64,000 nt of DNA, taken from Hyphomicrobiales bacterium. Its GTDB lineage: Bacteria; Pseudomonadota; Alphaproteobacteria; Rhizobiales; Rhizobiaceae. The stretch lies in contig UCKU01000025.1 in assembly GCA_900473185.1 (NCBI GenBank), forward strand, positions 62,001 to 126,000. Reading direction: 5' to 3'. The notes beneath the pieces were generated by a model, which saw only the letters and a list, made by a program, of their open reading frames with translations, was not told the DNA's origin and did no database searches. Each line of letters opens with the position of its first letter. Position 1 is the stretch's first letter. Positions 36,429-45,070 of this stretch are shown here, in pieces. A program made the translations under genes and the position numbers.

Positions 36429-38333
36429 TCATCGCCGGAGTTTGGCGAATGACCCAACGCTGCCGTTCTTTTTCGGCGGCATGCAAAGCATGAGGGCCGC
36501 GTCGCCGAACGGCGTTGGAGGGCTGATATAATAGCCCTGGATCTCGTCACATGCCTCGCGTTCGAGCAGCGCCATCTGCTCCGCGGTTTCCACGCCCTCC
36601 ACGGTGACGCGCATGCCGAGCGCATCGCCGAGCAGGATGATCGCGCGCATGATCGCATGTGCTTCCCTGTTCTCGGCGATATCGTTCACGAACGACTTGT
36701 CGATCTTGATCTTGTCGAAGGGGAAGCTCGAGAGGTAGCTCAGCGACGAATAGCCGGTCCCGAAATCGTCCATGGAGATGCGGATGCCGCGTTCCCTGAG
36801 CGCATGGAGGATAGGCAATACCTCATCGCGATTTTCCATCAGCACGCTTTCGGTGATCTCCAGTTCGAGACGCGAAGGCGAAAGTTCTGCGGCAGCAAGC
36901 GCCTCGCCGACATCCTTCGGCAGGTCGCTGCTCGAGAACTGGATGGCCGAGACATTGACGGCGATCTTGATATCCTCGGGCCATTGCGCTGCATCGTTGC
37001 AGGCGCGGCGTAAAACCCAGCGGCCGATATCGACCACGAGGCCGACCTCTTCGGCAAGCGGAATGAAATCCATCGGCGAAACCCGGCCGCGCAAGGGATG
37101 ATTCCAGCGGATCAGCGCCTCGAAGCCGCAGATGCGATGCTGTGTGAGATCATAGAGAGGTTGGTAATGAAGCTCGAATTCCTCGTTGTGCACGGCGGCC
37201 CGCAGGTCGGCCTCCAGCGCATGACGGGCCTGCATCTCCTCGTCCATCTCGACGGTGAAGAAGCGCTCATGCCGGCGCCCGTCCGCCTTGGCGTGGGAGA
37301 GTGCCATCGCCGCATTGCGCAGCAGCTTGTCGGTCTCGACAGCATCGTCAGGGGCAATCGAAATGCCCATGGAAACACTGAGTTCCACCTGCTTGTCGCC
37401 GCGGAAGAAGGGTTCGCTGAGCTCACGGCGGATCTGATCGGCGAGTGCTGTGATGTTCCACGGTTGCTGACGGCGCGTCTGCAGGATCGCGAATTCGTCC
37501 GAGCCGAGGCGGGCAAGAATGTTTTCCGAGCCGGCCGAAGCGCGGATGCGCTCTGCCACTTGCTGCAGGATCTTGTCACCGGCTGAAACACCCAGCGTAT
37601 TGTTGATCGACTTGAACCGGTCGAGATTGAGATGCACGAGCGCGATCTGCTCGTCTTGCCTGCGCTCCGCAAGGGCCGCATCGAGCTGCTCGCGGAAGCG
37701 AATGCGGTTTGGCAGGCCGGTCAGCGGATCGTGATGGGCGAGATAGGTAATGCGCTCGGCGGCCTTGCGGTCTTCGGTAACGTCGGCATGGATGGCGATG
37801 TTGCTGCCATCGGCAAGGATGGTAACGACGCTCTGGATGATGCGGCCGTCGTCCATCAGCCATTCGCGCCGGCGGATGCGCCCTGTCTTCGAGGATGCTT
37901 CCTGGCCTTCCTTCCTGCTGCGTGTTCTGGCGCCGGCCTGCTCAGTGCCGCGCGTCCTGTGCATCAGGTCGGCAATCGCGGTGCCGGGCACGACGTCGCC
38001 GTCGCTAAAGCCGAAGAGCTGGCGGAAGCGCAGGTTGGAAAGGGTCAGCCGCTGGTCAGCATCGAACACGCTGAGGCCGAGCGGCAGGTTGTTCAGGACG
38101 ATTTCGAAGAGCTTGCGCTGTTCTGCAAGGGCCTGCGCGGTGGAGCTGATCGTCTTCCGCAGTTCGCGGTTTTCGATGAGCAGCGTCCCGGCGCTGCGCT
38201 CGATTTCATCATATTCGCTTTCATGGCTGCGATAGGTCGCGATGACGAGCTCCATCAGACGCTCTGCATCGATCGATCCGTCCTCATCGACGACCTGCGT
38301 GCACTGTTGCCAGAAAAGCGTCTCAGCTTTCAT
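36429..38333 (-). CDS. PAS-GGDEF-EAL protein, degenerate cyclase with intact phosphodiesterase motif
   Basis: The protein has 634 residues, starting MKAETLFWQQ after rejecting a longer, unconserved frame. A PAS domain (about 77-190) is followed by GGDEF (about 192-355), where the motif reads GSDEF (277-281) and the upstream metal site reads LNLDRF. The EAL domain (about 370-620) is intact at FEALIRW (405-407) and DDFGTGYSSL. I infer mainly cyclic-di-GMP breakdown with a possible GTP-binding regulatory GGDEF. It is soluble, without membrane segments. Confidence 0.9.
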   Translation of the reverse strand: MKAETLFWQQCTQVVDEDGSIDAERLMELVIATYRSHESEYDEIERSAGTLLIENRELRKTISSTAQALAEQRKLFEIVLNNLPLGLSVFDADQRLTLSNLRFRQLFGFSDGDVVPGTAIADLMHRTRGTEQAGARTRSRKEGQEASSKTGRIRRREWLMDDGRIIQSVVTILADGSNIAIHADVTEDRKAAERITYLAHHDPLTGLPNRIRFREQLDAALAERRQDEQIALVHLNLDRFKSINNTLGVSAGDKILQQVAERIRASAGSENILARLGSDEFAILQTRRQQPWNITALADQIRRELSEPFFRGDKQVELSVSMGISIAPDDAVETDKLLRNAAMALSHAKADGRRHERFFTVEMDEEMQARHALEADLRAAVHNEEFELHYQPLYDLTQHRICGFEALIRWNHPLRGRVSPMDFIPLAEEVGLVVDIGRWVLRRACNDAAQWPEDIKIAVNVSAIQFSSSDLPKDVGEALAAAELSPSRLELEITESVLMENRDEVLPILHALRERGIRISMDDFGTGYSSLSYLSSFPFDKIKIDKSFVNDIAENREAHAIMRAIILLGDALGMRVTVEGVETAEQMALLEREACDEIQGYYISPPTPFGDAALMLCMPPKKNGSVGSFAKLRR

Positions 38334-38803
38334 GCGCACGAGTCCCCTCACGGGACGATTGCGATGGAAGCATGGCAAAAGGCGAAGGCGTCTTCGATTG
38401 GCAAAGGTGCCATATCGCGCCGGGCATGAAAAAGACCTTTCTAAAATGAATGCAAGAATCACTTTTTTGTAAGCAGCAGGTGGCCAATTCCGGCAACTCG
38501 CAAGCGGCATCTTCTACCGGGCCGATTAATAATCGGTTGCAACTCGGCGGCCCATTATCGCTAGCCGGCAATTTGTTTGTATCTCGCAAACTACTGAAAT
38601 ACCGAGGAAACATGGTTTTTTGAGGTAATTGGAAAGTGCCGCGGAAATGGGTCGTTACACTTTGTCAACTATAGTTAATCGAGAGTTAACAGCTTATTGA
38701 CCGAAGCCGCAAATCAGTTTAGTCAACAATCCAGTCCTTGATATTTTCCACCCGCGTATTGCGTACAGACTCTCACCGGAAGAAGCGGTGAACGGAGGTT
38801 TGT
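38334..38803. other. Divergent promoter interval between the GGDEF/EAL gene and the EF-hand gene
   Basis: About 470 AT-richer bases without a gene. The stretch 38640-38720 is the most AT-rich and holds the CtrA-type box described separately. Confidence 0.5.
38675..38689. promoter_or_regulatory. CtrA-type binding box
   Basis: TTAATCGAGAGTTAA is a perfect TTAA-N7-TTAA, followed by C as in the rhizobial consensus. It is 115 bases upstream of the EF-hand gene and 342 bases upstream of the GGDEF/EAL gene. Confidence 0.65.
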
Positions 38804-39145
38804 ATGACTGTTATTTCATCAGTTCCAGACATCTCTTATGCATATTTGGCAACGCTCTCGCGGCTTGATGCCAATGGCGACGGCGTCTTGAGCCGCACGG
38901 AACGTGCGGCAGATGAGAAGCCCGGCATCATCAGGGAGTTTCTCGAAGAGGATGATGTTGGCAATACACAGCCGAAATATCCGAGCAGCCTTGTCGCGCT
39001 CATGATGGAATACCGCGACAACGGCTCGGCAACCGGCACGGCCGTGCCCTATGCGCTGCAGCAGGCTGCTCCTGATGCCGATGATCAGGCGATGCAGATC
39101 TATCGCAATACCTATGGCGAGTTCGATCTCGGTATCGCCGCCTGA
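38804..39145 (+). CDS. Small EF-hand-like protein
   Basis: The protein has 113 residues with one clear EF-hand loop, DANGDGVLSRTE (residues 25-36). A second, degenerate acidic segment lies near 47-52. There is no obvious signal peptide. GGAGG precedes the ATG. Calcium binding is a reasonable inference; function is unknown. A CtrA-type box lies in its promoter region, and a terminator follows at once. Confidence 0.8.
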   Translation: MTVISSVPDISYAYLATLSRLDANGDGVLSRTERAADEKPGIIREFLEEDDVGNTQPKYPSSLVALMMEYRDNGSATGTAVPYALQQAAPDADDQAMQIYRNTYGEFDLGIAA

Positions 39146-39170
39146 GCCTTGGTCCTTGGCTGCAGCAGTC

Positions 39171-39196
39171 GAGCCGGCCTTATGGCCGGCTTTTTC
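39171..39196 (+). terminator. Intrinsic terminator of the EF-hand gene
   Basis: AGCCGGCC-TTAT-GGCCGGCT is a perfect 8-bp stem followed by a run of five T residues, about 26 bases after the stop codon. Confidence 0.88.
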
Positions 39197-39271
39197 TTGC
39201 CTTTTATGCAGGCAGGAACACCTTCCTTTGAGAGGCGTTGGGACACAGTCCCCGAAACGGAAGGAAACCCG

Positions 39272-39787
39272 ATGAAAATCATAGGCACCATCGCTGCCCT
39301 CGGGCTGCTTGCGGCGGCATCCCAAGGCCTTGCCCAGGACAAGCAGACGGCGACCGCAAATTTTATCGGCCCTGACGGCAAGGAGGCCGGCCGCGCCACG
39401 CTGACCGCTGCGGCCAATGGTGGTGTCTTCATCGAGGCGGAAATCTCCGGCCTGCCGGTCAATAAATGGGTCGCCTTCCATATTCATGAGATCGGCCGCT
39501 GCGATGCTGCCACCCATCATCAATCGGCTGGCGGTCATTTCAATCCGACCAAGGCCGAGCACGGTTTCCTGGCCGCCAAGGGACCGCATGCCGGCGATAT
39601 GCCGAACCAATATGTCGGTCAGGACGGCATCCTGCGCGCACAGGTCTTCGACACGATGATCTCGCTCGACGGCAAGGAGGATGGTGTGCGTGGCCGCGCG
39701 CTGATGGTGCATGCCGATTCCGATGATTATCGAAGCCAGCCTTCGGGTGGCGCCGGCGACAGGATCGCCTGCGGCGTGATCAAATAG
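39272..39787 (+). CDS. sodC: Periplasmic Cu,Zn superoxide dismutase SodC
   Basis: The protein has 171 residues. The signal peptide (MKIIGTIAALGLLAAASQGLA) is followed by the SodC domain. Metal ligands are visible: FHIHEIGRC, HHQSAGGHFNP, EHG...GPHAGDMPN and LMVHADSDD. The Cys pair in IGRC and RIACGVI gives the structural disulfide. It dismutates superoxide in the periplasm. AAGGAAA precedes the ATG. It is convergent with the MscS gene. Confidence 0.93.
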   Translation: MKIIGTIAALGLLAAASQGLAQDKQTATANFIGPDGKEAGRATLTAAANGGVFIEAEISGLPVNKWVAFHIHEIGRCDAATHHQSAGGHFNPTKAEHGFLAAKGPHAGDMPNQYVGQDGILRAQVFDTMISLDGKEDGVRGRALMVHADSDDYRSQPSGGAGDRIACGVIK

Positions 39788-39788
39788 G

Positions 39789-40709
39789 TTACGGCTGCGT
39801 CTGCGGAGAGGACTTCGGCGTCCTCTTGCGGGCCGAAACCCTGACCTGCGCTTCCTCTGGTGCCGGTTCGGGAACGGGAGCGTTCGAAACTTCCGCCGGA
39901 GCGTCGCCAATCTCGCCCCTCTTGTCAAAGGCAAGCTTGACGCGCTTGATCATGTCGCGACTGAGGCCCCACCAGTCGCCGGTCGATGCCCAGTAGCGCA
40001 ATGTCACGCTGACCGCACTGTCGCTGAGACTATCGATGAAGACGCTCGGCGCCGGTGTCTTGAGTACGCGCTTGTCGCCGGTTGCAAGCTTCATCAGCGT
40101 CTCCATGGCGAGATCGAGATCGTCCTGATGCGTAATGTTGATCTTCACGTCGTTCTGCCGCGTCGGCTGGCGGCTGTAGTTGGTGATCGGCGTGTTCCAG
40201 AGCGTTGAATTCGGCGCCAGCCGGTAGAGGCCGTCTGCGGTTCTAAGCTCCGTGGCAAACAGGCCGATCTCAAGAACCGTCCCCGAGACACTGCTCGTCT
40301 CAATATATTCCCCGACGCGGAACGGGCGCAGCACGAGCAGCATGATGCCGGCCGCGATATTCTGCAACGTGCCCTGCAGCGCCAGACCGATGGCGAGGCC
40401 GGCGGCGCCGAGAGTGGCGATGATCGATGCCGTCTGCACGCCGAACTGTCCAAGCACGGTGATGAATACCAGCATCAGCAGCGCATAGTGCACGACGTTG
40501 GTGAAGAAACGGGCGAGCGTCTCGTCAATGCCGCGCACGCGCGAGATGCCCTCATAGGCCCAGCGGCTGATGAGGCTCGCCGTCACCCAGCCGACGATGA
40601 GCAGGATGATCGCCCCGAGGATGGAGAAGGAATATTGTACGGCAAGCGCGCTCGCCTGATCGAGTGCTGAGCGGGTTGCGATGATAAGATCAGTGGCCTG
40701 CTGTTCCAT
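39789..40709 (-). CDS. MscS family mechanosensitive channel
   Basis: The protein has 306 residues. Three membrane segments (about 28-50, 72-95 and 98-125) end with the pore helix GLAIGLALQGTLQNIAAGIML. The cytoplasmic beta domain (RPFRVGEYIE) follows. The Pro/Glu-rich tail after residue 265 is likely disordered. It opens on membrane tension to release solutes. GAGGAG lies 6 bases before the ATG at 40709. Confidence 0.92.
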   Translation of the reverse strand: MEQQATDLIIATRSALDQASALAVQYSFSILGAIILLIVGWVTASLISRWAYEGISRVRGIDETLARFFTNVVHYALLMLVFITVLGQFGVQTASIIATLGAAGLAIGLALQGTLQNIAAGIMLLVLRPFRVGEYIETSSVSGTVLEIGLFATELRTADGLYRLAPNSTLWNTPITNYSRQPTRQNDVKINITHQDDLDLAMETLMKLATGDKRVLKTPAPSVFIDSLSDSAVSVTLRYWASTGDWWGLSRDMIKRVKLAFDKRGEIGDAPAEVSNAPVPEPAPEEAQVRVSARKRTPKSSPQTQP

Positions 40710-40763
40710 CACGTGCTCCTCGAATGCCTCGTCGAGGGCTAGATGGAGCAGGGGTGAGGAGCG

Positions 40764-41294
40764 TCAACCGTTTGAATCGGCCCTGACAGTCAGCACGAAG
40801 GGTGCGTTGCCGTCGGCCTCTGCACCACGGCCGATGGCCCTGACGGCATCGACGAGCCGGCCGCGCCGGTCAAGCAGCGCATCGCCGATTTCGACGATCC
40901 GCGCATTCGGCGTCGCATACGGCGAGGCGGTCCGCAGCCGCCGGGCAAGCGCCATATCCTCCTGCTCGGGCGCGAGCGAGAGAGCCGCTATCAGCGCCGC
41001 GGCAGGCGAGCGCGACACGCCCATCCAGCAATGGATGAGCAATGGTGCGTCCTGCTGCCAGCCGGCGGCAAAATCGATGATTGCCCGCACATGCTTTTCG
41101 TCGGGCGCCACCAGATCGCCCGTACCCTTGAAGGCAATATCGTTCATGTTGAGCAGCAGATGCCGGTTCGCCTGGATGACGCCCGGCCGGTGAAAGGCCT
41201 GCTCCTTCGCCATCAGGCTGATCATCTCGCGCGCCTTGTGCCGCACGGCCATTTCGGCAATGCGCGCCAGTGGAGAAACCACGATCACGGTCAC
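40764..41294 (-). CDS. Protein tyrosine phosphatase family protein
   Basis: The protein has 176 residues with the CX5R phosphatase loop HCWMGVSRS at about 88-96 and an Asp-containing loop earlier. It resembles rhizobial low-complexity dual-specificity phosphatases. The cellular target is unknown. The start overlaps the stop of the HD hydrolase gene by four bases (ATGA), so the two are translationally coupled. Confidence 0.85.
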   Translation of the reverse strand: MTVIVVSPLARIAEMAVRHKAREMISLMAKEQAFHRPGVIQANRHLLLNMNDIAFKGTGDLVAPDEKHVRAIIDFAAGWQQDAPLLIHCWMGVSRSPAAALIAALSLAPEQEDMALARRLRTASPYATPNARIVEIGDALLDRRGRLVDAVRAIGRGAEADGNAPFVLTVRADSNG

Positions 41295-41899
41295 GGGGCG
41301 ATCCCTCGGTCCGCCTCGATCTGCGCAAAGCGCTCGCAGAAGAGCCGTTGCGCTTCGAGCGCCGGGACAGGATCGATCGAGAGCATATCCCGGGTGATGC
41401 CGCGCGGCTGACCGAAGAATTTCTGCGCCTCCGCAGGCGTGAAGCCGGCGAGAACAGTTGCCTCGAAATAGGCGGCGATCGTATCGGCCTTCTTGATCTT
41501 GTCCTTGAGCTCGCGGGAGGGGTGCGGCGGCAGGCCGAAACGCAGATGAACGGCCGCTTCCAGCCGCTTCTCGACTGTCTTGTATCCGCCGCCGACGACG
41601 GCCTTGAAGGGGGAGATCATGTCGCCGATCACATATTCGGGCGCGTCATGCAGCAGCGCCATCAGGCAATCGGCGGGTGTGGCCTCATTGAAATGCCGGA
41701 AGATGGATTCGACGACAAGGCAATGCTGCGCAACGGAAAAGGCATGGTCACCCGACGTCTGGCCGTTCCAGCGGGCGACACGTGCAAGTCCGTGGGCGAT
41801 ATCGCTCAATTCGACATCGAGCGGCGAGGGATCGAGCAGATCGAGCCGCCGGCCGGACAGCATGCGTTGCCAGGCACGTGGAGCCTTCGCAGTCGTCAC
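41291..41899 (-). CDS. HD family hydrolase (YfbR-like)
   Basis: The protein has 202 residues. HD metal ligands appear in FSVAQHCLVV, ALLHDAPEYVIGD and KKADTIAAY, the pattern of YfbR/YpgQ-type nucleotidases acting on deoxynucleoside monophosphates. It overlaps ygfZ by four bases upstream and the phosphatase gene by four bases downstream, forming ygfZ-HD-PTP. Confidence 0.87.
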   Translation of the reverse strand: MTTAKAPRAWQRMLSGRRLDLLDPSPLDVELSDIAHGLARVARWNGQTSGDHAFSVAQHCLVVESIFRHFNEATPADCLMALLHDAPEYVIGDMISPFKAVVGGGYKTVEKRLEAAVHLRFGLPPHPSRELKDKIKKADTIAAYFEATVLAGFTPAEAQKFFGQPRGITRDMLSIDPVPALEAQRLFCERFAQIEADRGIAP

Positions 41900-42735
41900 G
41901 CGCTGGCCTCGTCTGAGGACGTCGGAAAGCTGAGCCCGGACCAGGTGGGCAGGCTGAGCGTCACGGAAACATCGCCGGCAAGCAGCGGCGTGCCGGATGC
42001 CATGGCTTCGCCGGCGCGGTCTATGCGCACGATCGCCAGACCGATCGTCCCCTCGACGGAGCCGAGTGTTCCGACCGGCTTGCCATTGGCAGTGATTTCG
42101 GTGCCGCTGGCAGGCAGTGCAGCCCCGGCCGAAACGGTCACGACGCGACGCCGCGCCGTGCCGCGATGCTGCATGCGGGACACCACTTCCTGGCCGACAT
42201 AGCAGCCCTTCTTGAAGGAGAGGCCGCCGTTGAAATCCATCAGCACATCATGCGGAAAGGCATCCTGAAGCGCATAATCAGGCCCTGACGTGACGATGCC
42301 ATTTTCGATACGCAGCGCATCGTAGAGCGCCGCATCATCGCTGCCGTGATGGCCGGCACGACGCAGAACGGTGACATCAGCCTTGGCAAAGCGACTGTCC
42401 TTAACGCCTCCTTCGGCATCCTCGCCCCAGGAAACGGTAACGCCATCCTCGGCAACTGGCGTCAGCGTCACCGGCGCGCGCAGGCGATACATGGCCAGCC
42501 GCTTCAGCAGGGCTTCTCGCTGGGTCGCATCCGTTTCGATGATGAAGCCGTCACCCTCGCGCCAGATGACGAAGTCGAACAGGATCTTGCCTTGCGGCGT
42601 CAGTAACGCGCCAGGCCGTGCCTCGTCCGCACCCATCGAAACGATGTCGGTGGTGATCAGATTCTGCAGGAAGGATTCTGCTTCCACGCCGCCGACGGCA
42701 ATGAGCGAGCGGTCCTTCAGGAATACGGCTGGCAT
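41896..42735 (-). CDS. ygfZ: Folate-binding protein YgfZ (tRNA-modifying GTPase-assisting, Fe-S maintenance)
   Basis: The protein has 279 residues. The family signature KGCYVGQEVVSR is present near residue 185, with the GcvT-like fold before it. YgfZ helps assembly or repair of Fe-S enzymes such as MiaB, using tetrahydrofolate. It is the first gene of a coupled three-gene set. Confidence 0.92.
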   Translation of the reverse strand: MPAVFLKDRSLIAVGGVEAESFLQNLITTDIVSMGADEARPGALLTPQGKILFDFVIWREGDGFIIETDATQREALLKRLAMYRLRAPVTLTPVAEDGVTVSWGEDAEGGVKDSRFAKADVTVLRRAGHHGSDDAALYDALRIENGIVTSGPDYALQDAFPHDVLMDFNGGLSFKKGCYVGQEVVSRMQHRGTARRRVVTVSAGAALPASGTEITANGKPVGTLGSVEGTIGLAIVRIDRAGEAMASGTPLLAGDVSVTLSLPTWSGLSFPTSSDEASA

Positions 42736-42794
42736 GGTGAAACCTGTCGCGTTGGTGATCGCTCAGAGGTAAGTCTTTGAAGCGGATGGTGCAA

Positions 42795-42886
42795 GCGCTC
42801 TACAGCATCCGCCCGAAAATCGGAATCGATTTTCAAAAAAGCCTGATACGTAGATTCAAAGAGTTAGTGCGTCCGAATGGACGCAC
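42795..42886. repeat. Rhizobial intergenic repeat with terminal hairpin
   Basis: It contains the AAAATCGGAATCGATTTT palindrome, then GATTCAAAGAGTTAG, then the hairpin TGCGTCC-GAAT-GGACGCA (42868-42885). This unit is common in Rhizobium genomes from memory. It separates ygfZ from the exported 250-aa protein and may act as a terminator for the latter. Confidence 0.7.
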
Positions 42887-42898
42887 GGCGCTCCAGCG

Positions 42899-43651
42899 TC
42901 AGTCACCGGCTGTGAAAAACTTCCATTTGCCATCCGGCGCAATGCCGACGCGATAAAAATTATAGCCGCCGAATTCCTGCATGTCGGCGAGATCGCCTGC
43001 CGTGACGATGCGCAGCAATTCCACGCGTTCCGGCGGTGTCAGCGATTTCAGGTCTTTTTCAGCAAAATAGGGCCAGACATACATTTCCTCGGGCGTGCCC
43101 TGGCCGACATGCACGAAACCAGTCGAGATAATGTCGAGCATGATCGCGAGGATCTCGTCGCCATCAGGATCGCCGGAGAGATCCTTCAGCGTGCCGATCG
43201 GATCGTCAGTGGGTTCGCCGACCGTCACCTGCGTCTGATCGGCACCGGTCCCCATCAGTGGGCGCAGCCGTTCCAGATCGCCTGATGCCGCCGCCTCGAC
43301 GATCTGTTCGCGCATCTTGCGCACCGGTTCCGGCGCCTTGCTGATGTCGTAGATCACTTCGACGGGCTTGGAATCGTCCGATGCGCCCGGCGTCTTGTCG
43401 ACACTCTGGCCGCTCTCTTTGTTGACGAGCGGATCGGGCTGGGGAATGCCTGACGAACCGTTCTGCGGTGGAGCGGGCTGCTGTGGGCTCTGCTGCGCCG
43501 TGGCAGGCGCATCGGGCTGGCCGGGAATCTTCTGAAGTTCGGAAAGCGCGTAGGCGGAAGAAGCGGACAGCATGCTGCCTGCGGCGAGGCCGATGGCAAG
43601 CAGGACCGGCGCGAGCGAAATTCGCGAGGAAATATCTTTACCGGTACGCAT
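42899..43651 (-). CDS. Exported hypothetical protein with Pro/Gln-rich linker (250 aa)
   Basis: From MRTGKDISSR, a signal peptide (SLAPVLLAIGLAAGSMLSASSAYA) is followed by a Pro/Gln/Ser-rich linker (about 45-100) and a conserved-looking globular domain (about 105-250) that includes VRKMREQIVEAAASGDLERL and ends in GKWKFFTAGD. The domain pattern is frequent in rhizobial periplasmic proteins, but I know no function. It lies 19 bases after the 85-aa gene, so both are probably one transcript. Confidence 0.82.
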   Translation of the reverse strand: MRTGKDISSRISLAPVLLAIGLAAGSMLSASSAYALSELQKIPGQPDAPATAQQSPQQPAPPQNGSSGIPQPDPLVNKESGQSVDKTPGASDDSKPVEVIYDISKAPEPVRKMREQIVEAAASGDLERLRPLMGTGADQTQVTVGEPTDDPIGTLKDLSGDPDGDEILAIMLDIISTGFVHVGQGTPEEMYVWPYFAEKDLKSLTPPERVELLRIVTAGDLADMQEFGGYNFYRVGIAPDGKWKFFTAGD

Positions 43652-43670
43652 GAGACTCTCTGTATTGCCC

Positions 43671-43928
43671 CTATTGCAGGGTCCTGTTGGTGGAAAACTC
43701 ACCTGCCAGCATGCGGTCGCGCAGCGAGTCCAGCAAGGCCTCGGCGCTGCTTTCTCCATGCAGTCTGATAGTCTCGCGCAGTGCATGAGCAATTGCAGCA
43801 TCGGCAATGATTTCAGGCTCGATGCCATCGGCCATGCCGTCAGCCCAAGCCTCGTTCTGGTATTCCAGAGCCGCCTGCATCTTTTCGTGGACGATCATGT
43901 CGTCGATGTCGTTGAGGCTTGGTTCCAT
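43671..43928 (-). CDS. Small acidic hypothetical protein (85 aa)
   Basis: The start MEPSLNDIDDM has GAGGAAAAG upstream. The protein is acidic and helical, with no signal peptide or cysteine motif. It is the first gene before the exported 250-aa protein and has a CtrA-type box 92 bases upstream. No family recognised. Confidence 0.75.
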   Translation of the reverse strand: MEPSLNDIDDMIVHEKMQAALEYQNEAWADGMADGIEPEIIADAAIAHALRETIRLHGESSAEALLDSLRDRMLAGEFSTNRTLQ

Positions 43929-44020
43929 TATCTTTTCCTCAGAACTTCTCATGTCTTACCGCTACGTTAACAACACTAACAGCCTTTTCCCAAAACGACA
44001 CGGCCGCATGCGAAATCAGG

Positions 44021-44035
44021 TTAATTAAACGTTAA
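44021..44035. promoter_or_regulatory. CtrA-type binding box overlapping the TIGR02301 stop codon
   Basis: TTAATTAAACGTTAA is a perfect TTAA-N7-TTAA. Its right half covers the stop codon of the gene at 44032-44478, and it lies 92 bases upstream of the 85-aa gene. Confidence 0.6.
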
Positions 44036-44478
44036 TTTCCAAAGCGCGAAGTAATTTCTGTGGCAAGTGTTGCACCTTCGTTACGGTAGCGCTCTTCTGC
44101 CACGATGGCCGCCTGCGTGCAATCCGTGTAAACTGAGGCGAATGCTCGGTATCCGCGATTGAAGGCTGCGGTCAGTTTTTCCTTGCGCTGCGGCTCTCCA
44201 TTCGTTTCGGAATCAAGCAGTTGCTGCATATCGGCCCGCCATTCGTCCGCCCCTGGCGCCTTGCAGAGCGTGCGCAGATAATGCACCGAGCCCAGAACCT
44301 CGGCCAGCCGCGCCAGCTTGTCGTCATAGGGTACGGTCGCAACCTGCGGCACGATCTCCTCCGGCGGCGGAGGCGTATTCTTGCCGTTCTGCGCCCCTCC
44401 TTGCGCCATTGTGGGACCGGCCCAGACGAGGCCGCCAAAGACGAGAGATGACAAAACAACGCGTCGAACGGGAATCAT
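44032..44478 (-). CDS. TIGR02301 family exported protein
   Basis: The protein has 148 residues from MIPVRRVVLSS. The signal peptide (VLSSLVFGGLVWAGPTMA) is followed by a Pro-rich stretch and a helical domain with LARLAEVLGSVHYLRTLC and FNRGYRAFASVYTDC. The two cysteines likely form a disulfide. These are features of TIGR02301, a rhizobial family without known function. Another ATG at 44502 would add eight residues; neither start has a good ribosome site. Confidence 0.82.
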   Translation of the reverse strand: MIPVRRVVLSSLVFGGLVWAGPTMAQGGAQNGKNTPPPPEEIVPQVATVPYDDKLARLAEVLGSVHYLRTLCKAPGADEWRADMQQLLDSETNGEPQRKEKLTAAFNRGYRAFASVYTDCTQAAIVAEERYRNEGATLATEITSRFGN

Positions 44479-44553
44479 GCTCCCAGTTGATACAGGGAGC
44501 ATGACAGGAACAAGGCGGATGCGGCAATTTCCACTTCTATTCTAGCGAGGGCC

Positions 44554-44970
44554 TCATTCGCCGGCCACCAGCCGCTCCGCGCATTCGAGCACGCTCTGCG
44601 GCACCGGCATGCGCCGGATCTCCTCCACGCTGTACCACCCGATCGCTGCCGCATCGTCAGCGGCTTCAGCCACCAGGTGGCGGTCCGCCTCGACGCGGAA
44701 GACGGAGAGGAAGAAATGGCTGCTGATGCTGCCATCGGGCGCATGCGTCTTCAGGTCATAGGTGGAAAACAGCAGCGGGTTTCGTGCCTGAATGCCGGTC
44801 TCCTCGAGGAATTCGCGCAGTGCCGTTTCTTCGGGCGTCTCTCCGGGTTCGCCTCGTCCACCGGGAAAGGCATACATATCGGCCGAAGGCGGGTTTCGCC
44901 TGAGCACGAGAAGGAATCGGCCATCACGTTCAAGGATGGCGGAAGAGGCGGGTTTGGCTTGGGAGGTCAT
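44554..44970 (-). CDS. Nudix hydrolase
   Basis: The protein has 138 residues. The Nudix box runs from GGRGEPGETPEETALREF to LEETGI (about 37-60), with all key glutamates present. It cleaves a nucleoside diphosphate linked to another group; the precise substrate (ADP-ribose, oxidised nucleotides or other) cannot be told. It is divergent from ynfA. Confidence 0.92.
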   Translation of the reverse strand: MTSQAKPASSAILERDGRFLLVLRRNPPSADMYAFPGGRGEPGETPEETALREFLEETGIQARNPLLFSTYDLKTHAPDGSISSHFFLSVFRVEADRHLVAEAADDAAAIGWYSVEEIRRMPVPQSVLECAERLVAGE

Positions 44971-45070
44971 TGCTTCGCACGCTTTGCTGTGATGGCGCCT
45001 TATCCCACGGGCGGCTCACCTTGCGCAACTGTCGGCATTGCGTGGAATATGGCGCCACGATTCCTGCGAG

